DNA from: Tragulus kanchil
Lineage: Eukaryota; Chordata; Mammalia; Artiodactyla; Tragulidae
Length of the DNA stretch: 64,000 nucleotides
Assembly (NCBI GenBank): GCA_022376925.1
Contig: JAIOJX010000032.1
Coordinates: forward strand, 98,076,794 to 98,140,793
Reading direction: 5' to 3'
Shown: piece by piece, positions 40,210 through 51,988 of the stretch
Layout: each line of letters begins with the position of its first letter
Position numbering within the stretch: the stretch's first letter is position 1
The notes under the pieces: model-generated
The model's input: only the letters and a program-made list of their open reading frames with translations
What the model was told of the DNA's origin: nothing
Databases searched by the model: none
Made by a program: the position numbers and the translations under genes

Positions 40210-40610
40210 AACTTAGCTTCAGAAGACCCCAGGTCTTCCAGTGAGAAGTAGCACAAACAGAATTCAAACTGCAGTCCACAGGTTTCTACAGTCAGCTCAC
40301 TAAACTACCGTGTTACTGGTTTCCGACCTACAGCAAAACTAAGGAACAATGCAGTTCAATCTCTTCATTTTTGGATAGGAGAAATATTACCTGAAGATGA
40401 GAAATGACTTGTTTGAGTTGCAGATCCAGTCAAGGCCAGGCTGGGAAATCAAAGTCTTCCCAATTGTCAGGGTTCCTGGATCACATCTCATGGGAATCTC
40501 CGCCTTCTCGCTGGCAGTCAAAGAAGGCCTGTGCTTACAGACCCTGCAGCAGGCTGCAAGCCGACATGGCAGGTGAAGCCATCAGATTATCAGTCTGTTG
40601 CCTAGACAAT

Positions 40611-40813
40611 ACGGCTTCCGAGGTGGACGAAGAATCTGCCTGCAATGCAGGAGACATAGGCTCAGTCCCTGGGTTGGAAAGATCCTCTGGAGAAGGAGAA
40701 AGCAGCTCACTTTAGTAATCTTGCCTGGGAAATCCTATAGACAGAGGAGCTTGGCAGGCTACAGTCCATGCGGTCCCAAAAGAGTCAAACATGACTTAGT
40801 GACTGAGCAACAA
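40611..40813 (+). mobile_element. Bov-tA SINE
   Basis: CGGCTTCCGAGGTGGACGAA to AAAGAGTCAAACATGACTTA. Near-identical flanks CCTAGACAATA and CCTAAACAATA suggest the target duplication. Confidence 0.85.
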
Positions 40814-41009
40814 CCTAAACAATAGAAGAAATGGATGTTATGAGTAGAAATTTGCCCCAACATGGCTCCCTGTCTTTCCCATTACAGCCAAAGCCTGAGA
40901 GAAGCAAATTCATAAAAATACCTTGCATTTTCAAAAGTAATTAGTCTCTCTGCCCCCTCTAGGTCCCCCTCCCTCCTCCATACTGTAGCCAGAAGGATTC
41001 TCTTTTTTA

Positions 41010-41620
41010 TGAATCCAAAATCTGAGCACGTCATGTCTCTGCTTAAAATTCTCCAATGGTTCACCAAGCTTTCTGCAGGAAGTCCAATGCGGAAGCTCAG
41101 AAGACCCTTAGGATGTGCCCCCATCCGTCTCACCTCTCACCTGTCCTCCTGCCCTTCCAATCCCACACACAGACACACACACTTGCACTCTTTGCTCTGG
41201 TCACACTGAATCACTGGGCAGATCCAAGCACGTGCCTCTCGCCTCTGCTGTCTGTCCACTCCTTTCCCCCGTGCCTGGGACACCTCCCCTGGACCCACTG
41301 TTGTCTTACTTCTGTCCAAACTCCAAACACCACTCCTGCCTAGACACCTGCTCTTCACTCTTCCACTCTTCTCTCCAGCCTGGGTTGACGCTTTCCTCAG
41401 GGCCCCTTGGACATCCTGTTCCTACCTCCATCACCGCCCCAGGCATGCTGGATCTCACTTGCCTCTCTGCTTTTCTGCCAGCTTAGCTGGCCTGTGAGCG
41501 TCTGAATAACACGGGACGTAACTTTCAAAATTTTTGTATCCCAGTGCCTATTATGACACCTAGCATAGATTAGCCAGGCACCTAATACCAGTTTGATGAG
41601 TGAATAAAAGAAAAGGAGGG
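41010..41620 (+). mobile_element. L2 LINE 3' segment
   Basis: CTGCTTAAAATTCTCCAATG, TTTGCTCTGGTCACACTGAA, CACCTAGCATAGATTAGCC and GATGAGTGAATAAAAG follow the L2 3' end in order. The open frames over it are chance readings. Confidence 0.85.
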
Positions 41621-42490
41621 AATGAAAGAAAAAAAAGCAAAAACAGAATGCAGATCTCCCAGTGGGGCATGGAGGGGAAATCAGTTCTTTTACACTCAGA
41701 TTCCAGGTGTTTTTGCTTCCTACTATAAGGAGGGAAAAAGAACTGAGGCAGGATTGTTCTGAAAAATGAGTGCCAAAATGGAGTTGGGGGTAGGGTGGCG
41801 GGAGGAGCCAAGGGTCTGGGATAAGCATGTCTTCATTAGCTTAAGTGTGTTGAGAGTTTCTGGAGATAAGAATCAACTGATTAGCAAGGGCTGCTTGTTC
41901 CAGAAGACATACCCTCCTGCAATTTCCTCAGAAACACAAAGGCAGGTGAGATTACAACACTATAATCATAATTGCATTTTCTAATCAAAAGTGCAACAGA
42001 TAATGATGAGCCTTCAGTAACTTTACATCCTGGGTATCTTCATCACTGAAAGCTGGTGGGGAGGGATGGTGCTCAGGCATTTTGATCCATCACTTTGTGT
42101 TCTTTTCCATGGCACTTCCGTGGAGGAAACAGCTTGCAGTGGGAGAGCAGGCCATGAGCTAGCACCCATTTCAAGACAACAGAGGTGCCTGGGTAACTTG
42201 AGGGCAGGCAGTGAGGGAGGCTCCCTGTTCTGTGGGCAAGTGGTCTTTCTCTGTTGGGCCAATAGGGACCACAAGGGCATCAGCTCAGACCTGAGTGGAG
42301 CACAGGAGAGGCCTTGCCAGCTCATGTCCAAACCCTTTTTCCACTTTGATGGATGCCCTTGAACTGCTCTGTCTTCTCATCCAGGGACTCAGCATAGCTC
42401 TGGCGACAAAGGGAGGGTGGAGCGTGCTCTGGGCAGATTTCGAATGGACTGACTTCTCCTCCTTTGGAGCGAGAACAGCTACAGTAAAGA
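41621..42490. other. Intergenic, unassigned
   Basis: Purine-rich start (AAAGGAGGGAATGAAAG), otherwise unique-looking sequence of middling GC. No splice-supported gene. Confidence 0.45.
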
Positions 42491-42514
42491 ACAGAAAAAC
42501 AAAAACAGGCCTTT

Positions 42515-42815
42515 GCAGGAGCTTCCCCAAGTTCATGTCCATCCCATATGTGATGGCATCCACCCGTCTCATCCTCAGATGCCCTCTTCCCCTTCTGCCC
42601 TCAATCTTTCCCAAGATCAAGCTCTTTTCCAGCGAGTTGTCTGTTCACATCAGATGACCAAAATACTAGAGCTTCAGCTTTTCAGCATCAGACTTTCCTA
42701 GGAACATTCAGAGTTGATTTTCCTGAAGACTGACTGGTTTGATCTCCTTGCTGTCCAAGGAACTTTCTGGAGTTTTCTCCAGCACCACAGTTCGAAGGTA
42801 TTGATTCTTTGACTT
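42515..42815 (-). mobile_element. BovB/BovA 3' fragment, antisense
   Basis: CTTCCCCAAGTTCATGTCCA, CCTCAATCTTTCCCAAGATC and GTTTGATCTCCTTGCTGTCC match the BovB 3' end; more diverged than the copy at 21560. Confidence 0.88.
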
Positions 42816-42829
42816 TTTGCCTTGTTTAC

Positions 42830-43200
42830 AGTCCAATACAATGGAATGATACCCAACAATAAAAAGAAGCATCATACCAATAGATGCTGTAACAGAGCTA
42901 AGCCTTGAAAACATTGTGCTCAGGGAAAGAAGCCAATCACAATAATCCATTCATATGCAATGTCCAGAAAAGGTCAATGACAGAAACAGAAAGTAGATTA
43001 ATGTTTGCTAGGGGCTCCAGGGAGGAAGGAATGGGAGTCATTGTAATGAATGCAGGGTATCTTTCTGGAGTGATGAAAATGTTCTGCAATTAGATGGTGA
43101 TAATGATGATGGCTAAACAACCTTGTGAATTTACTAAGAGCCCCTGAACATACTAAAAACCGTCCTTTAAAGTGGTGAATTACATGGCAAGTGAATTCCT
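42830..43200 (+). mobile_element. L1MA/L1MB-type L1 3' end
   Basis: TCCAATACAATGGAATGATA, CAGGGAAAGAAGCCAATCAC, GCTAGGGGCTCCAGGGAGGA and GTGATGAAAATGTTCTGC mirror the old mammalian L1 3' UTR. Confidence 0.8.
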
Positions 43201-43252
43201 GTCTCAAAACCAAAACAAAACGAAAACCGGATACAGCAGGACTGATGTTGGG

Positions 43253-45358
43253 GAGGGAGGAGGCGTGGCAGCCCTCACAGCTGCCTTGACCACTTTGTGT
43301 CGCTGCCAGGCGCCTGTCCAGAGCTTGCGAGGCTCCCATCAGAGCTTTCAAGCCTGGCCTTCAGGCAAGTATGGGAAAAAGAGGGACTTTTAAAACTGAG
43401 AAAGTAAACTTTCACTTAATTCTCCTGTTTCCCCCAATCCAAAAGTGTTCTGCTTTCCCAGTCTGCTTTCTCCAAACACCAAATAGGCCGGGGAGGGTCC
43501 GCTGCATTCTGAGGGAACAGGAAGGCACCAAGGGGTAGCTGCTGCTTAAATGCCTCTTGACCTACTCTGGTGCCTCCTCCCTTCTCTTCTTACCAGTCTC
43601 CACCCTTTTGGCCCCATCTTCACCCCCAGTCCCAGGGTGTTTAGACTCCTAAGCCTTGGGAGCAGCAGAAGTTCTACAGGCAAATGGGTTACTTCTTGCC
43701 TCCCACAGCTGTCCCTGGTGGCTGAGTCAGGCCTCTCCTGTCAGTACTGACCAACCACCACCACCTTGCCGTGCTTTTCTGATGCTCCAGGAGTGAGCAG
43801 AGGTTAACTCTGCATAGCTAATCTTACATTTTTAACCTAGAGTTAAAGCCAGGGTTGTCTGCATTTCTTAAATTCCCTTCCATTAGCACACAGGTTTGCA
43901 GCTAAAAAAGAGAGGAGAAAGCTGAACATGTTGGAGGTCAATATGAAAGCACTTGGAAACTGCAAACAGATTTGAGAGCGAGGCAGGAATCCAGAGAGAC
44001 GAGAGGGCAGGGGTGCCAATGGCAGAGCTGTAGATGGAGTCAGAGAGCAGAAACAGGCTCAGTGCTGATGAGTCAGAGGCATGTCTCTCTGTTCTTTAGA
44101 GACGGATCCGTCTTTGTGCTATGCCGACAGCACACACGGAGAAAGACCAGCTTCCCAGAATGAGCACTTGGGTGTGCAGCGTCAACAGGGCCTGACCCAG
44201 TGCCACCAGGGGCACCGGCTGCCCTGCACCCAGGCTCTGTCCTTCCCTATATTCTGGAACCGGTTCTGACTTTGGTGGGTGTAGGTGAAATACAGGACAC
44301 CCTGATTGGGAGGGAGGCGTGGCAGCCCTCACAGCTGCCTTGACCACTTTGTGTCGCTGCCAGGCGCCTGTCCAGAGCTTGCGAGGCTCCCATCAGAGCT
44401 TTCAAGCCTGGCCTTCAGGCAAGTATGGGAAAAAGAGGGACTTTTAAAACTGAGAAAGTAAACTTTCACTTAATTCTCCTGTTTCCCCCAATCCAAAAGT
44501 GTTCTGCTTTCCCAGTCTGCTTTCTCCAAACACCAAATAGGCCGGGGAGGGTCCGCTGCATTCTGAGGGAACAGGAAGGCACCAAGGGGTAGCTGCTGCT
44601 TAAATGCCTCTTGACCTACTCTGGTGCCTCCTCCCTTCTCTTCTTACCAGTCTCCACCCTTTTGGCCCCATCTTCACCCCCAGTCCCAGGGTGTTTAGAC
44701 TCCTAAGCCTTGGGAGCAGCAGAAGTTCTACAGGCAAATGGGTTATTTTTGCCTCCCACAGCTGTCCCTGGTGGCTGAGTCAGGCCTCTCCTGTCAGTAC
44801 TGACCAACCACCACCACCTTGCCGTGCTTTTCTGATGCTCCAGGAGTGAGCAGAGGTTAACTCTGCATAGCTAATCTTACATTTTTAACCTAGAGTTAAA
44901 GCCAGGGTTGTCTGCATTTCTTAAATTCCCTTCCATTAGCACACAGGTTTGCAGCTAAAAAAGAGAGGAGAAAGCTGAACATGTTGGAGGTCAATATGAA
45001 AGCACTTGGAAACTGCAAACAGATTTGAGAGCGAGGCAGGAATCCAGAGAGACGAGAGGGCAGGGGTGCCAATGGCAGAGCTGTAGATGGAGTCAGAGAG
45101 CAGAAACAGGCTCAGTGCTGATGAGTCAGAGGCATGTCTCTCTGTTCTTTAGAGACGGATCCGTCTTTGTGCTATGCCGACAGCACACACGGAGAAAGAC
45201 CAGCTTCCCAGAATGAGCACTTGGGTGTGCAGCGTCAACAGGGCCTGACCCAGTGCCACCAGGGGCACCGGCTGCCCTGCACCCAGGCTCTGTCCTTCCC
45301 TATATTCTGGAACCGGTTCTGACTTTGGTGGGTGTAGGTGAAATACAGGACACCCTGA
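43253..45358. repeat. Tandem duplication J13 (43253-44305 = 44308-45358)
   Basis: Offset 1,054 then 1,053 bp; differences are GGAGGAGG against GGAGG and TTACTTCTTGCC against TTATTTTTGCC. The duplicated DNA is apparently unique sequence, so repeat-driven recombination is unlikely. Confidence 0.93.
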
Positions 45359-45820
45359 GCTCTGGAGTGCTCAGCATCCAGGAAGCCCAGCCACAAATTC
45401 CCCTCTGACTCATACCTCACTCCTAATAACTATCCAGTGGAAAAGGCCCCACCTCACAGCCCAGTTCTAGCACCAGTCTACCCAAATATACTGCCAAGTC
45501 CACATGTTCTGGGCCTTCCAAGGCCTGAAATCTAAACCAGAACACACGCCCGGTAGTTAGATCCCTGTTACCTGCTGCCAACCATCTCTGATATGCCCTT
45601 TGACAATTCTCAAGAGCTTCGACTCACCTCCCATCCGGAAGCAAAATGCTGCATTACCCAGGTACGTTCCTGACGAACAAGGCAGCCAACATCATCTTCA
45701 CTCCTGGAGTCTTGAGGTCATGACTCAGGAGGAAAAGAAAGAAGTATGTTTCACCTGAGACAGCTGTTCCAGACGTAGCCTCAAGTGGATCTTGAGAGCA
45801 AGTACGTCAGAAAGAGAAAG
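45359..45820. other. Intergenic, unassigned
   Basis: Unique-looking sequence, no gene seen. Confidence 0.45.
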
Positions 45821-45824
45821 GAAA

Positions 45825-46215
45825 ATATTGTATATTAATGCGTATACATGGAATCTAGAAAAATGATATTGATGAACCTATTTGCAGGGCAGGAATAGAG
45901 GTGCAGACGTAGAGAACGGACTTGAGGACCCAGCAGGGGAAGGAGAGAGTGGGATGAATTGAGACAGTAGCATTGACGTGTATACACCACGGTGTGTAAA
46001 ACAGAGAGTCGGTGGGAAGCCGCAGCGGAGCTCAGGGAGCTGAGCCTGGGGCTCTGCGCTGACCTGGCAGGGTGGGATCCAGGGTGGGAGGGAGACTTCA
46101 GAGGGAGGGGATATGCGTGTACACAGAGCTGATTCACAACGCAGGACAGCAGCAACTTCCACAACATTGTAAAGCAACTATGCTCCAATTTTAAAAAAAG
46201 ATTTAATAGATTTTT
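45825..46215 (+). mobile_element. Ruminant L1 3' UTR end
   Basis: ATACATGGAATCTAGAAAAA, AGAACGGACTTGAGGACCCA, ACAACATTGTAAAGCAACTA and TGCTCCAATTTTAAAAAAAG follow the L1_BT-like 3' end, 5' truncated. Confidence 0.88.
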
Positions 46216-46574
46216 CTTAAAAAGGCTTCCCAATTTCTTCCCCATACCAATACACATTTTCCTGTTGCCCAATTTAGACCTGGGATGGTCCTATCTAGAG
46301 CTCCCACAGCCAGTCTTGCAATGTAAATTCAGAGGAAAGACTACACAGGAGGTGTGATAATGAGATTGCATTTTCTATTTTAATCAGGTTTTTGGTCTCC
46401 ACTAGTAATTACAATAAGTGCTTTTAAATGGTTAAAGCCAGTGAGGGGCCAGGAAGTCCTCAGAAGAAAGGACTCGGAAGAAATTTCCTTCCAGGCGGAA
46501 GAAAGAAACGGACAAAAAAATATCTAAGAATGACATCTCCCTGGTTACTGTCATTTTTGTGGCACGGCACAGGT
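46216..46574. other. Intergenic, unassigned
   Basis: No element recognised. Confidence 0.4.
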
Positions 46575-46745
46575 TTAAGTTCATGCCACCACTTACTACA
46601 TGTGTGACCTTGGGCAATCATTTTGCATCTCAGACACCCAAACTGCCTACGTCATAAGGTTGTTGCAAGGAATAAATGAGTCAATACATGAAAAACAGAA
46701 CCATTTCCAGGATGAAGCAGGAGCTCCATAAATGTTACTGATCAA
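46575..46745 (+). mobile_element. MIR SINE relic
   Basis: CCACCACTTACTACATGTGT, GACCTTGGGCAATCATTTTG, AAGGTTGTTGCAAGGAATAA and CTCCATAAATGTTACTGAT match MIR well. Confidence 0.88.
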
Positions 46746-46760
46746 GATTATTGATTTTAG

Positions 46761-47061
46761 GGCTTCCCTGGTGGTCCAGTGGGTAAGGACACCACCTTGC
46801 AGTGCAAGGAGTGCCGGTTCGATCCCTGGCCTGGGAAGATCCCACGTGTCCAATTACCGAGCTGGAGCTCTGGAGCGCATGCGCCCAGAGCCGGTGCTCT
46901 GCAGCAAGAGAGGCCACTGCGATGGGAGGCCCACAGGGGCCAAAGAACAAAGATGGATGAAAATAGATAAATGAAAGACCAATAGAAGTGGCCCGCCTGC
47001 CCGCCTGCCCCCCTGCCTCCCCAATCTGCTACCTCCAAAAAAGAATCTTAAAAAAAAAAAA
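46761..47061 (+). mobile_element. tRNA-headed SINE with C-rich tail
   Basis: A and B boxes intact. Lacks about 20 bp after CCCACGTG. Tail CCCGCCTGCCCGCCTGCCCC. Flanks ATTATTGATTTTA and ATTATTGCTTTTA look like a target duplication with one change. Confidence 0.9.
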
Positions 47062-47129
47062 ATTATTGCTTTTATCATTCTTATTATGATTATAAATGAT
47101 GCTGGTATTATTAAATACTATTATTTCTT

Positions 47130-47438
47130 TTTTTAAAGTTTTTTTGCGGGGGGCGGGTTGGGGAGGGAAGGGACAGGCAGGCCACTTCGATTGGTCTTTC
47201 ATTTATTTATTTTTCATCCATCTTTGTTCTTTGGCCCCTGTAGGCCTCCCATCGCAGTGGCCTCTGTTGCCGCAGAGCATCGGCTCTGAGTGCATGCGCT
47301 CCAAAGCTCTGGCTCAGTAATCAGACACATCAGTCCAGCCGTTCTGCGGCACGTGGGATCTTCCCAGGCCAGGGATTGAACCGGCGCCCCTTGCACTACA
47401 AGGCGGTGTCCTTACCCACTGGACAACCAGGGAAGCCC
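47130..47438 (-). mobile_element. tRNA-headed SINE, antisense, G4-type tail
   Basis: Reverse of the same family, tail G runs at 47148-47172. Flanks TATTTCTTT on both sides. Tail-to-tail with 46761-47061, about 70 bp apart. Confidence 0.9.
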
Positions 47439-48115
47439 CTGTTATTTCTTTATTGTGTGTGCTAAGTCACTTCAGTTGTGACTTAGCGGTCAACTTAGGA
47501 TTCTAACATTCAACTGGAGCAAGTCACCTAAAAGCTTTTCATAGCTTGGTGGGTTGGGTAGGCTATGTCCTCTGTCAACAGAGCCATTTCCTCCTCAGCC
47601 ACCTAGAAAAAATCCCTATTAATATCTGAATATTCTAATAAAATACCCTCTCCTCAGCTTACTACTTGACTTCCCCTCTGTAGTGGATACCTTGGTGGAT
47701 CCATGCAGTGGATATCATGGCCAGATTCCCCTTCAGAATGGAGGCATCGTTGTCCTAAACTACAAGACAACTGAGTCTTATACAGGAACTGCTCTTGGCA
47801 GAAAGAAGTTGCCCTGCCCAAGCCTGTACCACTTTCCTGGGGGCAGCCTGTATCCAAGATGGCGGGCACAGGAGTACATGTGTCCAGAGCCCTCGAATCA
47901 TTAAGACAATTCAGTAGAGCCACGGGAGCTCCAGAGAGGCCCACGAGACAGGCTAAGGCTTCTGTTCAGATGTCTTCAGTCCATCCAAGCCTGCCTCCCT
48001 CACCCTTCACAAGTACTGGTCCAGACAACACTGGACCAGTCCAATAACCCCCTTGCACACAAATCTCAGAGTACTGGGGTCTGTTGTCTGTATTCCTGGG
48101 AATCTGAACTATGAC
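47439..48115. other. Intergenic, unassigned, may include old LTR-like DNA
   Basis: 47680-48110 has the texture of an old interspersed repeat, but I cannot name it. Confidence 0.35.
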
Positions 48116-48119
48116 AATC

Positions 48120-48785
48120 TCCTACTGACAGTTTATAGACTTTTTTCCATAGTGATATGTATTCCTATATTGGGTCCATCGTAATAGCATCCTACTGTAT
48201 AAACATACCACAGTTTAGTTATGCTTCCCTTTTAATGGATATGGAGTTTATTTCCATTTTTGCCATTAAAGTGTTTCTATTAACATCTTTTTACATATAT
48301 CCAGGATCACTTGCAAGTGACTCTGGGAGGCATACCTGGAGAGGTGGAACTGTGGAGTCAGGAATATATGCAGCTCCAAGTTTAGAGAGATCACAAAGTT
48401 TGTCTGCAATGTTGTAATATTCACTGATACTCCACCAGCCTTGAATCAGAGCTCCTACTTCTCCACACCTACCCAGGTACTATCAGATTTTTACAAGTTT
48501 GCCAATCAGATGGGAGGGAAGGGGCATTTCACCGTTGCTGGAATTATAATTTCCTTGGTGCCTAGTGAGCTGGAGCACCTTTTGTGGAAGGTGGTGGTAT
48601 ATTCCTCTCTAGGAATTACTTGGTCATACCTTTGACTCATTCTTGTATGAGGTTTTTGTTGCTTTTCTTACTGATTTTTTTTGAAGAGTTCTTTATATTT
48701 GGGCTAAATGGGGACCATTTGTTGGTCAAATGCATAACAAAATTACCCCCTTCTCCAGTTTCTCCATTAATTTCTTAGACCTTGT
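48120..48785 (-). mobile_element. Old L1 (L1M-type) 3' region, antisense
   Basis: TTTTTCCATAGTGATATGTA, CATACCACAGTTTAGTTATG, TTTATTTCCATTTTTGCCAT and TTCTTTATATTTGGGCTAAA are typical antisense L1M sequence. Confidence 0.75.
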
Positions 48786-48789
48786 CACA

Positions 48790-49720
48790 TATATAATTTT
48801 TCCCTGTCCAGACTGCTTTTTTGCACTCCGGGCCATGTTCCAGACATCTGGGATGAGCCATAAGCATTTATCCAAACATCCTGTATCCAAACAGGAACTC
48901 TGTGAGCTCCCATTCTCCACTGATTCAAACCAGAGCCTTCTCATCCTCCAGAACTGCCCACCTCAGTTCGTGGCACCACCACCTCCTAGTCAGCTAGGCA
49001 AAAGCCTACAAGATAGCCTACACTCCTCTCTCTCCTTCCTAAATACCCTCTGTCTATGCAGTTTCTGGCCAAAGCCCTCTTAGATCCTCTTCTCCAAAGC
49101 ACTTCTTCCTTTGTTAACTCAAGCTCTGATCACCTCTCCTGAGGTAACATATTAGCATGGATTGTATTTCAACTTCCTGTCTTGTCAATCACACTCCTGC
49201 CCCACCCCAGCTCTGGTTCCCTCCCTTCTAGAGCATGTATGCAATACTCACAGCATGGTCTTTATAAACACCAGTTTAATGGTGTCCCTGTTCTCCTTTA
49301 AACCATTCTATGTCCCATTATCATGAGGACAGATTCCAAATTCCTTCAGCTTGTCGTGACTTCTGTTTTCAACTCAGCTCTCCTCATTTGAAGTCTGTAT
49401 CCCAGCTATTCAGGGTCACCCTATTCTCAAGACTCCATCCCTATTCATATTTTGATCATTATGCCTGAAATTTGGTTCCTACTCTTTACGCCTGAGTGAT
49501 GTAACATCATCTTCTCCAACAAGTTTCACCTGTCTTCCCTTATCCAGAGACACAGGACTAAGACCCATGGCACGTTTGACTGAGTTCCAATGCTTACTTC
49601 TTGGATATGAATTGTTTCCTCTTTTTTCCACTAGAGGGTTTGCTCTTTGGTGACTGAAGTTACTCATCCCCTTCTCTAGGGTCTAGCAGAGTGGTTGGGT
49701 GGATGGATGAATGAAATAAG
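48790..49720 (+). mobile_element. L2-type relics, fragmented
   Basis: GGTGTCCCTGTTCTCCTTTA, GACAGATTCCAAATTCCTTC and the end GGTTGGGTGGATGGATGAAT fit diverged L2. Boundaries uncertain and other elements may be mixed in. Confidence 0.5.
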
Positions 49721-50189
49721 TTCCTTGTTCGAGATGGCATACCCAGCAGATACAATGATAAGGCTCAAAACCAAATCTTCCCTTTTTCATGTTCTTACTT
49801 CTGCATTGCCTGTCTTTAAAACCAGTTTGTCAACCTTCAGGTTTTCCCTAATTACACCTTCCATTGCAGGCTACTAAAAATGATGATGATATGTCCTGAG
49901 AGCTCCAGCTGGTCAGATGAAGGGCTCTGTGCCCAGTGAGTACAAGGTGGTAATTTGTCCAATGGGCCTCTGATGTCCTGGACTGAATGTTGCAGAACCA
50001 GCTAATGAAACCTACATGGTAATTAGGCAAAGGATTCCTGCAGTAGGTTAGAGAGATAATTACTGCCTAATTGTATTTTCACCCAGTATTTTAGCCCAAT
50101 GATCTAGAAAAAATAATTTAGAATCTTGGTTTTTATAATTATCTTTTTTGAGAGGACTGTCCAGAATTATAATTATCATCTAACAGGTG

Positions 50190-50650
50190 TGAGAACTAAC
50201 TGTGATTTAGGCACTACTCTAAGGTTTTATGTGCATTGTCTCATTTGATTATCTCAAAGCCCCATCAGGTAGGTCCCAGTTACCTTATTTTACAGATGAG
50301 AAACTTGAGGTTAAGGTGGGTCAAGAGTCTTGCCTGAAGTTACCCTGGTAACTGGGTTTCACTAGAATAGTTTGCTCCAAAGAAGACTATCTTATCCACT
50401 TCTCTCTGCTGCCTCCACAGTTCCCAAAGAATGGTTTTATTCAATTACTTAGAAATTCCTCATTATTAAATAGTGGCAGGTCCTGTTTTGGGTGATAGAG
50501 ATACAAAACAAAGTCTGTGTTTACGTGGAGCTTATGCTCTAGGGACAGAGGAAGGCAAATAATGAATAAAGAAATGTATGGTATATTCTATATTGTCAAA
50601 TGCTATGTACAACAGTAAAGAGAGAATGCACAGGAAGAACTGTTTAAAGA
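50190..50650 (-). mobile_element. MIR relic then L2-type relic
   Basis: MIR reverse core at 50200-50345 (TTATTTTACAGATGAGAAAC). 50430-50600 resembles an antisense L2 end (GATACAAAACAAAGTCTGTG). Copied about 1,119 bp downstream. Confidence 0.7.
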
Positions 50651-50658
50651 ATAGACAC

Positions 50659-50930
50659 AGAGCTTCGCTAGTGGTCCCGTGTTAAGAATCCACCTGCCAT
50701 TGCAGGGGACATGGGTTCAATCCCTGGTCCAGGAAGATGCCACATGCCTTGAGGCAACTAAGCAGGTGCACCACAACTACTGAAGCCCGAGTGCCCTAGA
50801 GCCCATGCTCCACAACAAGAAAAGCTACTGCAATGAGAAGCCTAGGCACCACAGCAGAGAGCAGCCCCCACTTGCCACAAATAGAGAAAGCCCACACCCA
50901 GCAAGGAAGACCCAGAACAGCCGGAATTGG
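50659..50930 (+). mobile_element. CHR-1-type tRNA SINE, long form
   Basis: GAGCTTCGCTAGTGGTCCCG, CCACAACTACTGAAGCCCGA, CATGCTCCACAACAAGAAAA and CAGCAAGGAAGACCCAGAAC follow the CHR consensus. Copied at 51778-52049; its 3' end is copied again at 53180-53235. Confidence 0.9.
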
Positions 50931-51988
50931 CAGAGGAAAAGCTGAGTCAGGTTGTGACTGCACCTGAGCTCTCAGTAGATGCTGCAAAGAACTTGCCATT
51001 GTGAGAACTCTTCAGAGTTGTCTAAATCGAGGAAAAGGGTGCTGGGTTTTTGGGTCCCCACACCACTAGGCACTGGCCTCTGCTGTTGCTAGTGGAGAGT
51101 GAAGCTGCTCCTGTGGCCAGAGTAATGAAACCTAATGGTAATTAGGCAAAGGATTCCTGCAGTAGGTTTGAGAGATAATTACTGCCTAATTGTATTTTCA
51201 CCCAGTATTTTAGCCCAATGATCTAGAAAAAATAATTTAGAATCTTGGTTTTTATAATTATCTTTTTTGAGAGGACTGTCCAGAATTATAATTATCATCT
51301 AACAGGTGTGAGAACTAACTGTGATTTAGGCACTACTCTAAGGTTTTATGTGCATTGTCTCATTTGATTATCTCAAAGCCCCATCAGGTAGGTCCCAGTT
51401 ACCTTATTTTACAGATGAGAAACTTGAGGTTAAGGTGGGTCAAGAGTCTTGCCTGAAGTTACCCTGGTAACTGGGTTTCACTAGAATAGTTTGCTCCAAA
51501 GAAGACTATCTTATCCACTTCTCTCTGCTGCCTCCACAGTTCCCAAAGAATGGTTTTATTCAATTACTTAGAAATTCCTCATTATTAAATAGTGGCAGGT
51601 CCTGTTTTGGGTGATAGAGATACAAAACAAAGTCTGTGTTTACGTGGAGCTTATGCTCTAGGGACAGAGGAAGGCAAATAATGAATAAAGAAATGTATGG
51701 TATATTCTATATTGTCAAATGCTATGTACAACAGTAAAGAGAGAATGCACAGGAAGAACTGTTTAAAGAATAGACACAGAGCTTCGCTAGTGGTCCCGTG
51801 TTAAGAATCCACCTGCCATTGCAGGGGACATGGGTTCAATCCCTGGTCCAGGAAGATGCCACATGCCTTGAGGCAACTAAGCAGGTGCACCACAACTACT
51901 GAAGCCCGAGTGCCCTAGAGCCCATGCTCCACAACAAGAAAAGCTACTGCAATGAGAAGCCTAGGCACCACAGCAGAGAGCAGCCCCC

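Larger units (their letters stand above)
39435..40330 (-). mobile_element. MIR relic opened by successive SINE insertions
   Basis: MIR halves at about 39435-39507 (TTTATTATCCCCATTTCATT) and 40221-40330. Between them AAACTTAGCTT occurs three times (about 39508, 39783, 40210), flanking two blocks: a CHR-type SINE itself split by a Bov-tA 3' piece (39519-39782), then a Bov-tA piece, a TA/CA microsatellite and another Bov-tA (39794-40209). Confidence 0.65.

Noticed and set aside
41056..41486. Pro/Ser-rich open frames of 95-123 residues
   Set aside because: They lie on an L2 relic and show no splice sites, Kozak context or domain.
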